This document shows positions 48,269 to 57,137 of a DNA stretch of 64,000 nucleotides, in pieces. Origin of the DNA: Nitrospira sp. (GTDB lineage Bacteria > Nitrospirota > Nitrospiria > Nitrospirales > Nitrospiraceae). The stretch covers positions 51,532 to 115,531 of the forward strand of contig JANDJC010000003.1 of NCBI GenBank assembly GCA_024331045.1. Direction: 5' to 3'. The translations under genes were made by a program, and so were the position numbers. Position 1 is the first letter of the stretch; the number at the start of each line of letters is the position of its first letter. The notes beneath the pieces were generated by a model, which was given only the letters and a program-made list of their open reading frames with translations, was not told where the DNA came from and did not search any database.

Positions 48269-49216
48269 CTATCGCACTCCGCCGGCCAGGCGGATACCGT
48301 AATCGATGAGGTCTTCCGCTATGACCCACCGACGGTTGGAATTGAGAATCACCACCAGGAGGTCACTCCCACCTTGGGAAACCTTGGCAATCAAACATCG
48401 TCCTGCTTTTGAGGTGAATCCGGTCTTGACTCCCTCAACACCTGGCACACGTCCTAACAGACGATTGGTATTGTGCAGCAAGTACGGCCGCTTCCCGCTG
48501 ATCGGGAAGATGAGATCGCGTTTCTCCGCAACCAGTTCACGAAACACCGGATGCTGCATCGCAACTTCGCTGAGTTTGGCAAGGTCTTCGGCCGTGGAAT
48601 AATGATCGGGAGCGTCGAACCCACAGGCATTGCTGAAATGCGTGTTGTTCAGCCCAAGGTCGACAGCCTTGGCGTTCATCAGACGAACGAATCTCGCCTC
48701 ATCTCCGCCGACATGCTCGACCGCCGCCAAACAAGCGTCATTGGCCGAGACAATGAGCATCGCCTTGAGGAGGTCCTTGACGCGAAACACATCGCCCGTT
48801 CGCAGTCCAAGATGACTTCGTGGCGCAGCCGCGGCATTCCGACTGACGGTAGCGTACTCCTCTAGATTTCCCTTTTCGAGGATCACCAATGCCGACATGA
48901 TTTTGGTCAGGCTGGCAGGAGAAAGTCGCTTGGTCGATTCGTATTCATATAGAACACGGCCGGTTTTCAAATCTTTTAAAAGCACACTATGAGCCGGCAC
49001 TTTTCTCCATTGGAATTCTCGCGGCAAGAAAGAGGAGGCAGCCAAGTCGGAGACTCTGGTCCCAGGAGCAGACTCACCGGCATGGGCCGATTGAGGAGGC
49101 GGAAACGAGAGCAGGAGTATGAGACCCACGCTTGAGAGCGGTCTTAGCAGAGCGGTGGAATGACCAGTCAACAACGATGCCCCAAAAGAGAATCTTCGTG
49201 CTAGACCTTCTTTCAT
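48269..49216 (-). CDS. D-alanyl-D-alanine carboxypeptidase (PBP5/DacF family, S11)
   Basis: A 315-residue exported peptidase that trims peptidoglycan stem peptides. A hydrophobic signal peptide lies at about 15-40. Catalytic motifs are SLTK (SxxK), SAND (SxN) and KTGFT (KTG). The length matches the catalytic domain only; the C-terminal membrane-anchor domain of PBP5 is absent. ATG at 49216 is chosen before the signal peptide; upstream sequence has no support. Confidence 0.9.
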   Translation of the reverse strand: MKEGLARRFSFGASLLTGHSTALLRPLSSVGLILLLSFPPPQSAHAGESAPGTRVSDLAASSFLPREFQWRKVPAHSVLLKDLKTGRVLYEYESTKRLSPASLTKIMSALVILEKGNLEEYATVSRNAAAAPRSHLGLRTGDVFRVKDLLKAMLIVSANDACLAAVEHVGGDEARFVRLMNAKAVDLGLNNTHFSNACGFDAPDHYSTAEDLAKLSEVAMQHPVFRELVAEKRDLIFPISGKRPYLLHNTNRLLGRVPGVEGVKTGFTSKAGRCLIAKVSQGGSDLLVVILNSNRRWVIAEDLIDYGIRLAGGVR

Positions 49217-49238
49217 GACACCATCAAAAGCCCCCCTC

Positions 49239-49427
49239 TCACAGCGACAGGGTTTGCTGTACTTTCTGCCCCTTGAGTCCATTGTCAATGACCTTGTGAA
49301 AGAATCTGAGCAGATCGGCCAGATCGATCCAAAACCCACAGTTGATGCACCGGGCGTGGATCCTTCGAGCGAGCTGCGTATAGTGCCGCTCGATCGTCAT
49401 ACAACCTTTACATCGCAAGCATTGCAT
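49239..49427 (-). CDS. Small CxxC zinc-ribbon-like protein
   Basis: A 62-residue protein beginning MQCLRCKGCM and containing ARCINCGFWID, two CxxC pairs spaced as in a zinc ribbon. It lies just upstream of the carboxypeptidase on the same strand, with a 22-bp gap from its start. No strong ribosome site. Support is mainly the cysteine pattern. It may bind zinc and a nucleic acid or protein partner. Confidence 0.55.
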   Translation of the reverse strand: MQCLRCKGCMTIERHYTQLARRIHARCINCGFWIDLADLLRFFHKVIDNGLKGQKVQQTLSL

Positions 49428-49445
49428 GGTGGGAAGGTGTTGTCG

Positions 49446-49652
49446 CTATCGAAGCCGATTCATGATTAATGCAACGCATCCAGCCAACAGGCCGCCGCCA
49501 AATAGCGTCGTGCCAAAATACACGAACATGTTTGTCTCGCTGGTTCGTTGGGTCCCCTCCCACAAATCACGCAACCCACCCTGGACCATCAAGACGGAGA
49601 GGGTGAGCAACGCCCCGATCATGAACCACCACAGAAATGAGCGGAGAGCCAT
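49446..49652 (-). CDS. Small two-segment membrane protein
   Basis: A 68-residue protein with hydrophobic segments at about 5-25 and 43-62. AAGGG precedes the ATG at 49652. No family recognised. It is in the same direction as the zinc-ribbon-like gene, 18 bp apart. Confidence 0.55.
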   Translation of the reverse strand: MALRSFLWWFMIGALLTLSVLMVQGGLRDLWEGTQRTSETNMFVYFGTTLFGGGLLAGCVALIMNRLR

Positions 49653-49802
49653 CGTCGCCCTTGCGGTTATAAGCCAGCTCGTCGGGAACTCTATCGAAGG
49701 CTCCCCACGCTGTCAAGCAAAGGGATGGTTACGGATTCCCCCTCGAAGCCGTTCGCTTGTTCCCCCTTGCTTGCATGCTCGATGCTGTAGCGATGAAGAT
49801 CG

Positions 49803-50999
49803 TTACGAAGGTTTCAGCCCTCGATGGAGGAAAATCGAGACGCTCCCACTCCCATTGTCGGCGATGGCCAATCCGGGTTCCTCCGTTCCCATGGTTGTCG
49901 CACGGAAGGATGTCACTGCAAAGGGCCCGGCTTGCGTGCGGTAATTCCGAGGAGGATAGTGGAAGGTTCCATCTCCTTTCCCAAACAGAATGGAGAGATC
50001 GTTTGACTGAAGGTTAACAATAGCCACATCCACGAAGTGATCACCATTGAAATCCCGCGCTAGCCCATAATTCGGTCCCGCGTTGGCCCCCGAATCGCCC
50101 CCCGGCCTGAACGTCGCATTGCCGTTTCCAAGCAATGTTGTGATGCTGTCTTTTTCTCCGTTAATCACGAGGAGATCATTCTGATGATCGTTGTTGAAAT
50201 CGGCCAGCGTGACATTCAACGGTCGCTTGCCGACCGGATAGTCTTTGGGATCTCGAAAAGAACCATCGCCATTGCCCAACCAAATCGAAACCCCCTTCGA
50301 CATCGGGCCGCCGTTGGTCACGATCAGATCAAGTTTTCCGTCTCCATCAAGATCGGAGAGGGCTACGGACGTAGGAGTGTCCCCATACTCGTACTGCACA
50401 CCGGGCCTAAATTCGCCGCTTCCCTCGCCGAGAAAAATCTTGATCTTGTCGTTGCGCAAGGCCACGACGAGATCAAGGTGCTGATCGCCGTTCAAGTCAT
50501 CGCTCGCGATCGAAACAGGCGTGCGATGCACCGGATAGCGGAATCCTTCTGCAAACCGGCCGTTTCCATGGCCAAGGAGAATTTGAATCTCATCCCCTCC
50601 TGAGCAGGTGATGGCAACATCCTCATGACGGTCATGGTTGAAATCGCCGACGACGAGCGAACGAGGCTCCTGGCAAACATGAAGCTGGATTTGCTCTTGA
50701 AATGTCCCGTCTCCATTGCCTAATAACACCGACAACGTATTGCTCGCAATGTTGGTGGTAATGAGATCGGTTAAGGAATCGTGGTTGAGATCGGTCGCCG
50801 TGACAGTGGTCGGATTTTTTCCGACTTTGTAACTGGCGAAATAATAAAAAAGATCGGGAGGATTATACGGTTCCGTCCTCGAGCATCCAAAGAACCAGCC
50901 CCCTATAAGCATGATAAGCGCGATGGCGCAGAACAAGTTAAGGAAGGGGGCTCTGCCCGAACATTCGCCCGAACATTCGTTTGCTCCCCAGAAAAGCAT
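49803..50999 (-). CDS. VCBS/FG-GAP repeat lipoprotein
   Basis: A 398-residue protein. The N-terminus is hydrophobic and ends in FFGC, a lipobox-like motif (Cys about 39). The rest is a beta-propeller-like array of repeats with Asp-rich calcium loops (DLNHDSLTDLITTN, GNGDGTFQEQ, DFNHDRHEDVAI, DLDGDGKLDLIV, DFNGDHFVDVAI). Such VCBS/FG-GAP repeats act extracellularly, often in adhesion or ligand binding. ATG at 50999 is set by the signal; the frame upstream is open but unlikely. Function unknown. Confidence 0.8.
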   Translation of the reverse strand: MLFWGANECSGECSGRAPFLNLFCAIALIMLIGGWFFGCSRTEPYNPPDLFYYFASYKVGKNPTTVTATDLNHDSLTDLITTNIASNTLSVLLGNGDGTFQEQIQLHVCQEPRSLVVGDFNHDRHEDVAITCSGGDEIQILLGHGNGRFAEGFRYPVHRTPVSIASDDLNGDQHLDLVVALRNDKIKIFLGEGSGEFRPGVQYEYGDTPTSVALSDLDGDGKLDLIVTNGGPMSKGVSIWLGNGDGSFRDPKDYPVGKRPLNVTLADFNNDHQNDLLVINGEKDSITTLLGNGNATFRPGGDSGANAGPNYGLARDFNGDHFVDVAIVNLQSNDLSILFGKGDGTFHYPPRNYRTQAGPFAVTSFRATTMGTEEPGLAIADNGSGSVSIFLHRGLKPS

Positions 51000-51211
51000 C
51001 TTTCGAGCACGATGTTGAAGCCCCACACACTCCCCCCTCCTTCCCGGCGCTCGTACGCCGACTTTCTTGCCCGTGTGCCCCATCACGCTCATCGCTACGT
51101 GAGCGAAGTATACGAGAGGAATCCTGTTTCTGACAACGTGACGCGGAACCTTTGAATTTTCGTTGATGACTGGGCTAGAATTTAAATTCGGTATTGAAGA
51201 GGAGGATCTCA

Positions 51212-51532
51212 ATGGGCGATACAGTGAAGATCGACATCACGATGTACGGAATCGCAGAAGTGCTCCACTGGTGCCACGATCGTAACAAGGGACGTATCAG
51301 CGGCGTTGATACACCCGGCTTTCAAAAGATGAAAGCCCTCTTGGCGGAAAAACCACAATCGGGCGATTACTTCACCCTCGATCAATTTTGGAAGAAGAAA
51401 GTAACCCTGGAGTTGACGGAGGAGGAAGTAGCAACCATCGACCGCTGTCTCTACGACATTCCCAATTTTGACAACGAACCCTTACCCCAAATCAGACACA
51501 AGTTCTGGCCCAAGCAGCAGACGGCGCCTTGA
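51212..51532 (+). CDS. Hypothetical protein (106 residues)
   Basis: A soluble alpha/beta protein (MGDTVKIDITMYGIAEVLHW, then WKKKVTLELTEEEVATID). GAGGAGG precedes the ATG, giving a firm start. It stands alone, divergent from the VCBS gene. No family recognised; a dimeric small domain is possible. Confidence 0.7.
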   Translation: MGDTVKIDITMYGIAEVLHWCHDRNKGRISGVDTPGFQKMKALLAEKPQSGDYFTLDQFWKKKVTLELTEEEVATIDRCLYDIPNFDNEPLPQIRHKFWPKQQTAP

Positions 51533-51641
51533 TCAATTTATCCTGCTCTCTCCACATCCTTCCCAGCCGACAGGCTGCGCCTCTCACGGAGGAGGAGAAC
51601 GCCCTCCTTCTCTTCGTCACTCCTCTTGTCACTTTCGCTCG

Positions 51642-52646
51642 TCACTCCAGCGGCCCCTCTCCCTTGAGATACCGACGGAAGCGGGCCATCAAGTCGGCTC
51701 CTAACGTTTCCCCCTCCGGCTTCTTGGTCGAAGGATCGGCAAAATGGTTGCGAATCTCCTGAAGCCGTTTCTGCGCCTGCTCGTTTCCTTGCAGTCGCTT
51801 GGTCTTCTGCAACGCCGTTTCAAACGCATCAAAGGTGAGCTCGCGGTATCCAAACGCGCGAATACGTTTGACCGCTTTCATCATGGCATGATTTCGGAAC
51901 AGCGTCAGGTGGGCCGAGTCAATCTCCGACAATCCCAACTGCCGGGCCCTTCGCTCTGCCGCTTTGCGAATTCCGCTCCGCACAAAATCGGGTGCAGATT
52001 GGAGCCGTCTCCACGCCTCGTCGGTCCAGGCGATCCGGCGGAGAGGAGCCTCCCACGCCTCGCGAAGGACGGTCTCATCGATACGATCTTTCTGTTGCTG
52101 CTTGGCCCATTCCTCCGCATCACGTCTCAACATATCGGCCACCAAGTCTGCTGCAAGAGGAGGAGTCTGTTCGAGCTTTTCGTTCAGCAGGGCCAAGGCT
52201 CCTTCCGTCCATTCCATTGTCGCCGCGCCTTCGGACGAGTCCCCTAGCGCTTCAACTCTTTCATAGAGTTCGACATTCACCTCCAGGTGCCCACGCTCCT
52301 TGGCGATTTCTTCCGTGATCTGCTGGATCATTGGGCGCATGAATTCCGGCACCTCGGCAAGTCGTTCTCGCGCAGCGGCTGTCCAAGGAAGCCGAGCGGA
52401 AATCCTCCCGGTCGAGTCCGACTCCTCCACTCGCCCGTCAGCTTTTCCGCCCGCCCCTCCCATCACTTCGCTTTTAAACTGATCGAGAAGCGCCTCCGTG
52501 ATCTCACGGTATCCCAACTCGCGCGCCCTTTTTTCGGCGAGGCGCCGCACCATGCCGCGAAGAAAGGCCGGGGCACGTTCCAATCGCGCAAGGGCGTCGG
52601 CGGTCCAACGGATGTCTGTCGCCATCGTCTGTGGCCAGTCCGGCAT
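51642..52646 (-). CDS. Protein of four PCP_red-type repeats
   Basis: A 334-residue soluble protein made almost entirely of PCP_red-type units: IRWTADALARLERAPAF, LPWTAAARERLAEVPEF, a diverged MEWTEGALALLNEKLEQ, and IAWTDEAWRRLQSAPDF. Each begins with W-T and a Leu/Pro pattern and continues with charged helices. It lacks any reductase or radical SAM part. It follows the IHF gene by 21 nt in the same direction. The role is unknown; the same domain occurs in two other proteins of the window, so it may be a shared interaction or cofactor-binding unit. ATG at 52646 is chosen; starts at 52664 or 52625 are possible. Confidence 0.8.
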   Translation of the reverse strand: MPDWPQTMATDIRWTADALARLERAPAFLRGMVRRLAEKRARELGYREITEALLDQFKSEVMGGAGGKADGRVEESDSTGRISARLPWTAAARERLAEVPEFMRPMIQQITEEIAKERGHLEVNVELYERVEALGDSSEGAATMEWTEGALALLNEKLEQTPPLAADLVADMLRRDAEEWAKQQQKDRIDETVLREAWEAPLRRIAWTDEAWRRLQSAPDFVRSGIRKAAERRARQLGLSEIDSAHLTLFRNHAMMKAVKRIRAFGYRELTFDAFETALQKTKRLQGNEQAQKRLQEIRNHFADPSTKKPEGETLGADLMARFRRYLKGEGPLE

Positions 52647-52667
52647 GGTCTTCCCGGTCCTCAATGG

Positions 52668-52946
52668 TTACTTATTCAAAAGCTCCTTCAACTCCTTGCC
52701 GGCCTTGAAAAAAGGTACTCGTTTGGCTGGCACTGCGACCGTTGCGCCGGTCTTGGGATTACGGCCTTCTTTCATCCGTCGCGCACGGAGTCGGAAACTG
52801 CCGAATCCTCGGATTTCCGTCTTTCCCCCATTTTTGAGTGAATCCCGCACACAATCGAAAATCGTGTTGACGACGACTTCGGCTTGCCGTTTCGTCAATG
52901 TGGGGACCTGTTCCGAAACCTGTTCGATGATCTGAGCTTTTGTCAT
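52668..52946 (-). CDS. HU/IHF-family DNA-binding protein
   Basis: A 92-residue protein of the HU/IHF family that bends DNA. The family signature GFGSFRLRARRMKEGRNPKTG is followed by AVPAKRVPFFKAGKELK. ATG at 52946 has GAGGGGGAG upstream. The rpsA-ihf position matches the E. coli cmk-rpsA-ihfB order, with sppA between. An IhfB-like role is plausible but not decided. Confidence 0.92.
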   Translation of the reverse strand: MTKAQIIEQVSEQVPTLTKRQAEVVVNTIFDCVRDSLKNGGKTEIRGFGSFRLRARRMKEGRNPKTGATVAVPAKRVPFFKAGKELKELLNK

Positions 52947-53012
52947 GTTCTCCCCCTCTTGAATCATTGACGGTTTGTGCGCCGCCCTGCGACGCACACT
53001 TTCAGCCTGCCT

Positions 53013-53915
53013 CTAGAATACCATTAAATACTTCATACTGACGCCTGGATGGAAATCAAGTGGCGGGAAGATCGTGTTGGTCTTTGAGTCCAACAACTGG
53101 CGTAATGAAAACCGTCGGCGAGGCTCAACGACTTTGGGTGGCCCCTCAATCCCAACCATGTCAGCGGCCAGCTGGATCGCATCTTCCAAATCACCCAGTT
53201 CGTCAACCAATTTGGCGTCTTTCGCTTGACGCCCTGTAAAAATTCTTCCGTCCGCCAAGGCTTGAGCATCGGTGAGTTCAATGGCTCGTCCTTCCGCTAC
53301 GGCCTCGATGAACTGTTGATGAACGTCATCCATGACATGCTGCAGCAACTGCCGCTCTTCGTCGCTCATTTTACGGAGTGGGGAACCGACATCCTTGTAC
53401 TTCCCGCTTTTAATCACAACTCCTTCCACGCCAATTTTTTGCAGCAAGCCCTCAATATTGGCCATTTCCATGATCACGCCGATGCTCCCGGTCAACGTGC
53501 CGGGGTTGGCGACGATGCGGTCGGTTGCCACCGCGATATAATAACCACCCGACGCCGCTACACTACCCATCGACGCAACCACTGCCTTATTGTTTTTCTC
53601 ACGAATCCGCTTAATTTCGTCATGGATTTCCTGAGAGGGCACCACTCCTCCCCCTGGACTATCGATGCGCACGACGATCGCTTTCACGGCTGGATGTTCC
53701 CCGAAGCGCCGTAACTCTCCCACGGTCTCCTGAGCATCCAGGATAATCCCCTCCACTCGAATCAAGGCGATTCGGTCCCCTCCCCCAAGGTCAAGATCAG
53801 GAAAGAGCGCGCTGACAGCCACCAGCAGCCCAAAGCCGACCGTCAGCGTCAGCACAACAGTCCTCAACCATCGACGCCTGGGAGGTCTTGCCCTCTGCTC
53901 AGCCTCTTCTTCCAT
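53013..53915 (-). CDS. sppA: Signal peptide peptidase SppA (short form)
   Basis: A 300-residue membrane protease that degrades cleaved signal peptides. One N-terminal TM segment (about 18-38) precedes a ClpP-like domain. The active serine is in GSVAASGGYYIA and the lysine in IKSGKYKDVGSP. This is the short single-domain bacillus-like form. The ATG at 53915 is preferred; a TTG at 53954 is possible. It lies between rpsA and ihf. Confidence 0.9.
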   Translation of the reverse strand: MEEEAEQRARPPRRRWLRTVVLTLTVGFGLLVAVSALFPDLDLGGGDRIALIRVEGIILDAQETVGELRRFGEHPAVKAIVVRIDSPGGGVVPSQEIHDEIKRIREKNNKAVVASMGSVAASGGYYIAVATDRIVANPGTLTGSIGVIMEMANIEGLLQKIGVEGVVIKSGKYKDVGSPLRKMSDEERQLLQHVMDDVHQQFIEAVAEGRAIELTDAQALADGRIFTGRQAKDAKLVDELGDLEDAIQLAADMVGIEGPPKVVEPRRRFSLRQLLDSKTNTIFPPLDFHPGVSMKYLMVF

Positions 53916-53980
53916 GGCTCCAGTAGGATTGGGCTCCCGTCCCTTGCCTGACAAGCCAGTCCATCACCCGGACTCGTACT

Positions 53981-55690
53981 TTACTCGCCGGACTGCAATG
54001 GTTTTCTGTTCTGCTTGGCTGCCCGGCCAAGACTTTGGTCCGGCATTCCTTGGGTTGAGTGGTATTCCTCAACCTCTTTGCGCTCGGCATCAAGCTGTTG
54101 ATCCCGTAAGCTGAGCGCAATTTTTCGCTCTTCCCGATCAACCTTGATGATCTTGGCCGTCACATTGTCTTGCACCTTGAACTTGTCTTCCAGTTTGACA
54201 TGGGGATCCAGGCCTGTCTCGCTGATGTGGATCAATCCCTCCACCTCGCCGTCTAATTCGACAAAAATTCCAAAATCGGCGATCTTACTGACCTTGCCGA
54301 CCACTGAATCACCGACGTGGTAGCGAGAGGGGATCGCGTCTTCCCACGGATCGCGAGTCAATTGTTTGTATCCCAGCGACAGCCGTTCCTTTTCTTTGTC
54401 GATCCGCAACACCACCGCCTCCACCCGCTGCCCCTTTTTGAAGAGTTCAGAGGGATGTTTGATGTGCTTGGTCCATGACATGTCAGAAATATGAATCAAG
54501 CCATCGATACCCTCGTCCAGGCCCACAAAGGCGCCGAAATCCGTCAAGCTTTTGATCTTTCCCTCAATTCTGGTGCCGACGGGGTACTTGGTCTCGATCA
54601 TGTCCCACGGATTGGGAGCAGTCTGTTTCATGCCCAAGGAAATTTTCCTGTTCGCGGGATCAACATTCAGCACTGCGGCCTCCACCTGATCCCCCACCCC
54701 CACCACTTTGGACGGATGCCTGACCTCATGGGTCCAAGACATCTCGGAGACATGGACCAATCCTTCCACGCCCGGCTCGAGCTCAACAAACGCGCCATAG
54801 TCGGTCAGGCTCACGACGCGGCCCCGCACCCGGCTACCCACGGGATATTTGGCTGCCACATTGGTCCAGGGATCAGCACTTTTTTGTTTTAACCCCAGAG
54901 AAATGCGACCCGTTTCGCGATCATACTTGAGCACCGTCACTTCCACCTTATCGCCGACCGAGAACATCTCCGATGGATGGCCGATCCGACCCCACGACAT
55001 GTCGGTAATATGAAGCAAGCCATCGATCCCCCCGAGATCGATGAACGAGCCATAATCGGTAATGTTCTTGACCGTCCCCTGAATAAGCTGGCCTTCCTTG
55101 AGATTGGCCAGCGTCATCTGCCGTTTTTTGTCCCTGGTCTCCTCCAGCAACACACGCCGGGATACCACGACATTACCGCGTCGATGGTTGATCTTGATGA
55201 TTTTCAACTGGAGAGTTTTCCCGACCAGCGCATCGAGGTCGCGAACGGGGTGAAGATCGATCTGCGAGCCAGGCAAGAACGCTTTGACGCCGATATCGAC
55301 CATCATGCCGCCCTTGATGCGGGAGATCACCTTGCCCTCGATGCTCTTTTCTTCCTTGTAGAGCCGTTCGAGTTCCTCCCAGATCTTCATCTTGTCAGCC
55401 TTCTCTTTTGAGAGCACGAGATTCCCTTCTGCGTCCTCGCATTCTTCAATGTATACTTGCAGCTTGTCGCCGACCTTGAGATTGGAGAGTTCCTCCGGCG
55501 AGAACTGCTCGCTGGGAATCATCCCCTCGGACTTATAACCGATATCCACCACCACCTTGTCTTTGGTCAAAGCGACCACACGCCCCTCGGTGATGGTCCC
55601 TTCCTCCAAATTGCGGAACGTTTCCTCGTACAATGCGGCCAACGTGTCGCGATCCAACTGTTCTTCACTGCCTTTCGCTGCCATCCCCAT
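53981..55690 (-). CDS. rpsA: 30S ribosomal protein S1
   Basis: A 569-residue protein with six S1 RNA-binding domains. Repeats such as DYGSFIDLGGIDGLLHITDM, DYGAFVELEPGVEGLVHVSE and DFGAFVGLDEGIDGLIHISD are plain. It binds mRNA leaders at the 30S subunit. ATG at 55690 has AGGA 7 nt before it; upstream in-frame sequence is not S1-like. Position after cmk/plsC matches the conserved cmk-rpsA linkage. Confidence 0.95.
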   Translation of the reverse strand: MGMAAKGSEEQLDRDTLAALYEETFRNLEEGTITEGRVVALTKDKVVVDIGYKSEGMIPSEQFSPEELSNLKVGDKLQVYIEECEDAEGNLVLSKEKADKMKIWEELERLYKEEKSIEGKVISRIKGGMMVDIGVKAFLPGSQIDLHPVRDLDALVGKTLQLKIIKINHRRGNVVVSRRVLLEETRDKKRQMTLANLKEGQLIQGTVKNITDYGSFIDLGGIDGLLHITDMSWGRIGHPSEMFSVGDKVEVTVLKYDRETGRISLGLKQKSADPWTNVAAKYPVGSRVRGRVVSLTDYGAFVELEPGVEGLVHVSEMSWTHEVRHPSKVVGVGDQVEAAVLNVDPANRKISLGMKQTAPNPWDMIETKYPVGTRIEGKIKSLTDFGAFVGLDEGIDGLIHISDMSWTKHIKHPSELFKKGQRVEAVVLRIDKEKERLSLGYKQLTRDPWEDAIPSRYHVGDSVVGKVSKIADFGIFVELDGEVEGLIHISETGLDPHVKLEDKFKVQDNVTAKIIKVDREERKIALSLRDQQLDAERKEVEEYHSTQGMPDQSLGRAAKQNRKPLQSGE

Positions 55691-55745
55691 GTGCAATCCT
55701 ACTCTTCCGACATCCGTCGGGTGCTGATGGTAAACGACGCCGAGT

Positions 55746-56438
55746 TCACTCAGCATTGCGAACTTCGGCGAGCGGCGCCGGTGCATCCTGTCCCCCCTCC
55801 CCTCTTTCAAGAGGAGAAGGCACCCCACCTAGAGCCGCGATACGCTCGATGACGGTCCGACTGACATGTTCATAAAACTGTTTGCTCTCTGACTTTTTCC
55901 CCGCCCGATCCCCCTGCTCAAACTGAATAGGAGTCCCGAATCGAACTGTCACCGGTCGCCTTCTTGGCCACCAGGCCCCCGTCGGCAACACCTCGAAAGT
56001 GCCCTTCAGGTAGGCAGGAACGACAGGACATCCAGTTTTTGAGACGATCACCCCAATCCCCGCTTTGGGCGGTCGCAAGCGGCCGTCTCGGCTTCGACCT
56101 CCTTCGGGGAATATTACCACCACCTTCCCCTGCCGAATTAACTCGATCGCCCTGCTAAAGGCTTCCCGATCGAACCGCCCCAAGCGAATGGGGATCCACC
56201 CCAACGAGCGGAGCACGGCGTTCACGACGGGGATGGGAAACAAATCACTGCGCCCCAGATACCAAGCTCGGCGCTTCATCCCGCACCCAAGAAGCGGGAT
56301 GTCAAGATAGCTGGCGTGGTTTGCAGCCACCAAGAGGCCGCCGGTTGCAGGGACGGTTCCTTCCACCCGGTAGTGGAACCAGAGCCGGCTGATCACTCTG
56401 ACCAGCACCCACAAAATGCCGTACGCAAGATCACTCAC
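55746..56438 (-). CDS. plsC: 1-acyl-sn-glycerol-3-phosphate acyltransferase (PlsC family)
   Basis: A 230-residue acyltransferase of phospholipid synthesis. Motif NHASYLD (HxxxxD-type), then FPEGGRSRDG (glycerol-phosphate binding) and the downstream VPAYLKGT. One N-terminal hydrophobic segment anchors it. The GTG at 56438 overlaps the cmk stop by 4 bp; the open frame upstream is antisense-like noise within cmk. The tail after the conserved core is variable. Confidence 0.9.
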   Translation of the reverse strand: MSDLAYGILWVLVRVISRLWFHYRVEGTVPATGGLLVAANHASYLDIPLLGCGMKRRAWYLGRSDLFPIPVVNAVLRSLGWIPIRLGRFDREAFSRAIELIRQGKVVVIFPEGGRSRDGRLRPPKAGIGVIVSKTGCPVVPAYLKGTFEVLPTGAWWPRRRPVTVRFGTPIQFEQGDRAGKKSESKQFYEHVSRTVIERIAALGGVPSPLERGEGGQDAPAPLAEVRNAE

Positions 56439-57094
56439 AGGACGGCAGACACCGCCTCCAGCATTCGCTCGACCACTTGCTCGACATCCAGGTTTGACGT
56501 GTCGATTGATCGGGCATCGGCCGCTGGGACTAGCGGTGCGAGCGAGCGGGTGCGATCCTGCGTATCCCGCCCTGATAGATCCCGATAGGTTGTCTCGATC
56601 GCACCGGCATAGCCGGCGGCGACCAGTTCTCGATGACGACGCTCCGCCCGCACTCTGGCATCTGCATCGAGGAAAAATTTCAGGGTTGCGGTTGGGAAAA
56701 TCGTCGTGCCAATATCGCGCCCCTCTGCGACCACCGATCCCCGTTCGCCGACCTGGCGCTGAATAGGAAGCAACCACTCTCGGACCGCCGGAATAGCAGA
56801 GACGTGGGACGCTGTGGCCGAGACCTCGGGTGTTCGAAGCTCCCCGCTCACATCACGCCCGTCAATGAGCACCCGCATGGCGCCGTCGTGAAATTGGATC
56901 TCCAGAGAGGTGGTCCCCAGAAGAGTCTTGATCCGTTCCTGATCAGTGGGGGCGATGCCTTCCTTCAGAACTTTCCAGGCAACAGCCCGATAGAGGGCTC
57001 CCGTATCAAGGTAGAGAAATCCCAGCCTCGCTGCCAGTAACCTGGCCACGGTGCTCTTGCCTACTCCCGCCGGTCCGTCAATCGCAATGATCAT
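56435..57094 (-). CDS. cmk: Cytidylate kinase
   Basis: A 219-residue kinase that phosphorylates CMP/dCMP. P-loop GPAGVGKST, the CMP-binding LYLDTGALYRAVAW and GRDIGTTIFPTA. ATG at 57094 (MIIAIDGP) matches the family start; the TTG at 57127 is less likely. It overlaps plsC and follows aroA closely, the conserved aroA-cmk-rpsA order. Confidence 0.95.
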   Translation of the reverse strand: MIIAIDGPAGVGKSTVARLLAARLGFLYLDTGALYRAVAWKVLKEGIAPTDQERIKTLLGTTSLEIQFHDGAMRVLIDGRDVSGELRTPEVSATASHVSAIPAVREWLLPIQRQVGERGSVVAEGRDIGTTIFPTATLKFFLDADARVRAERRHRELVAAGYAGAIETTYRDLSGRDTQDRTRSLAPLVPAADARSIDTSNLDVEQVVERMLEAVSAVL

Positions 57095-57137
57095 GCTTGC
57101 CGAATGTTTTTGATCATCCGCCCTCAAACTGCCGCTA

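Noticed and set aside
56439..56777. N-terminal extension of plsC
   Set aside because: The extension is antisense-like noise within cmk; GTG at 56438 with a 4-bp overlap is a better start.
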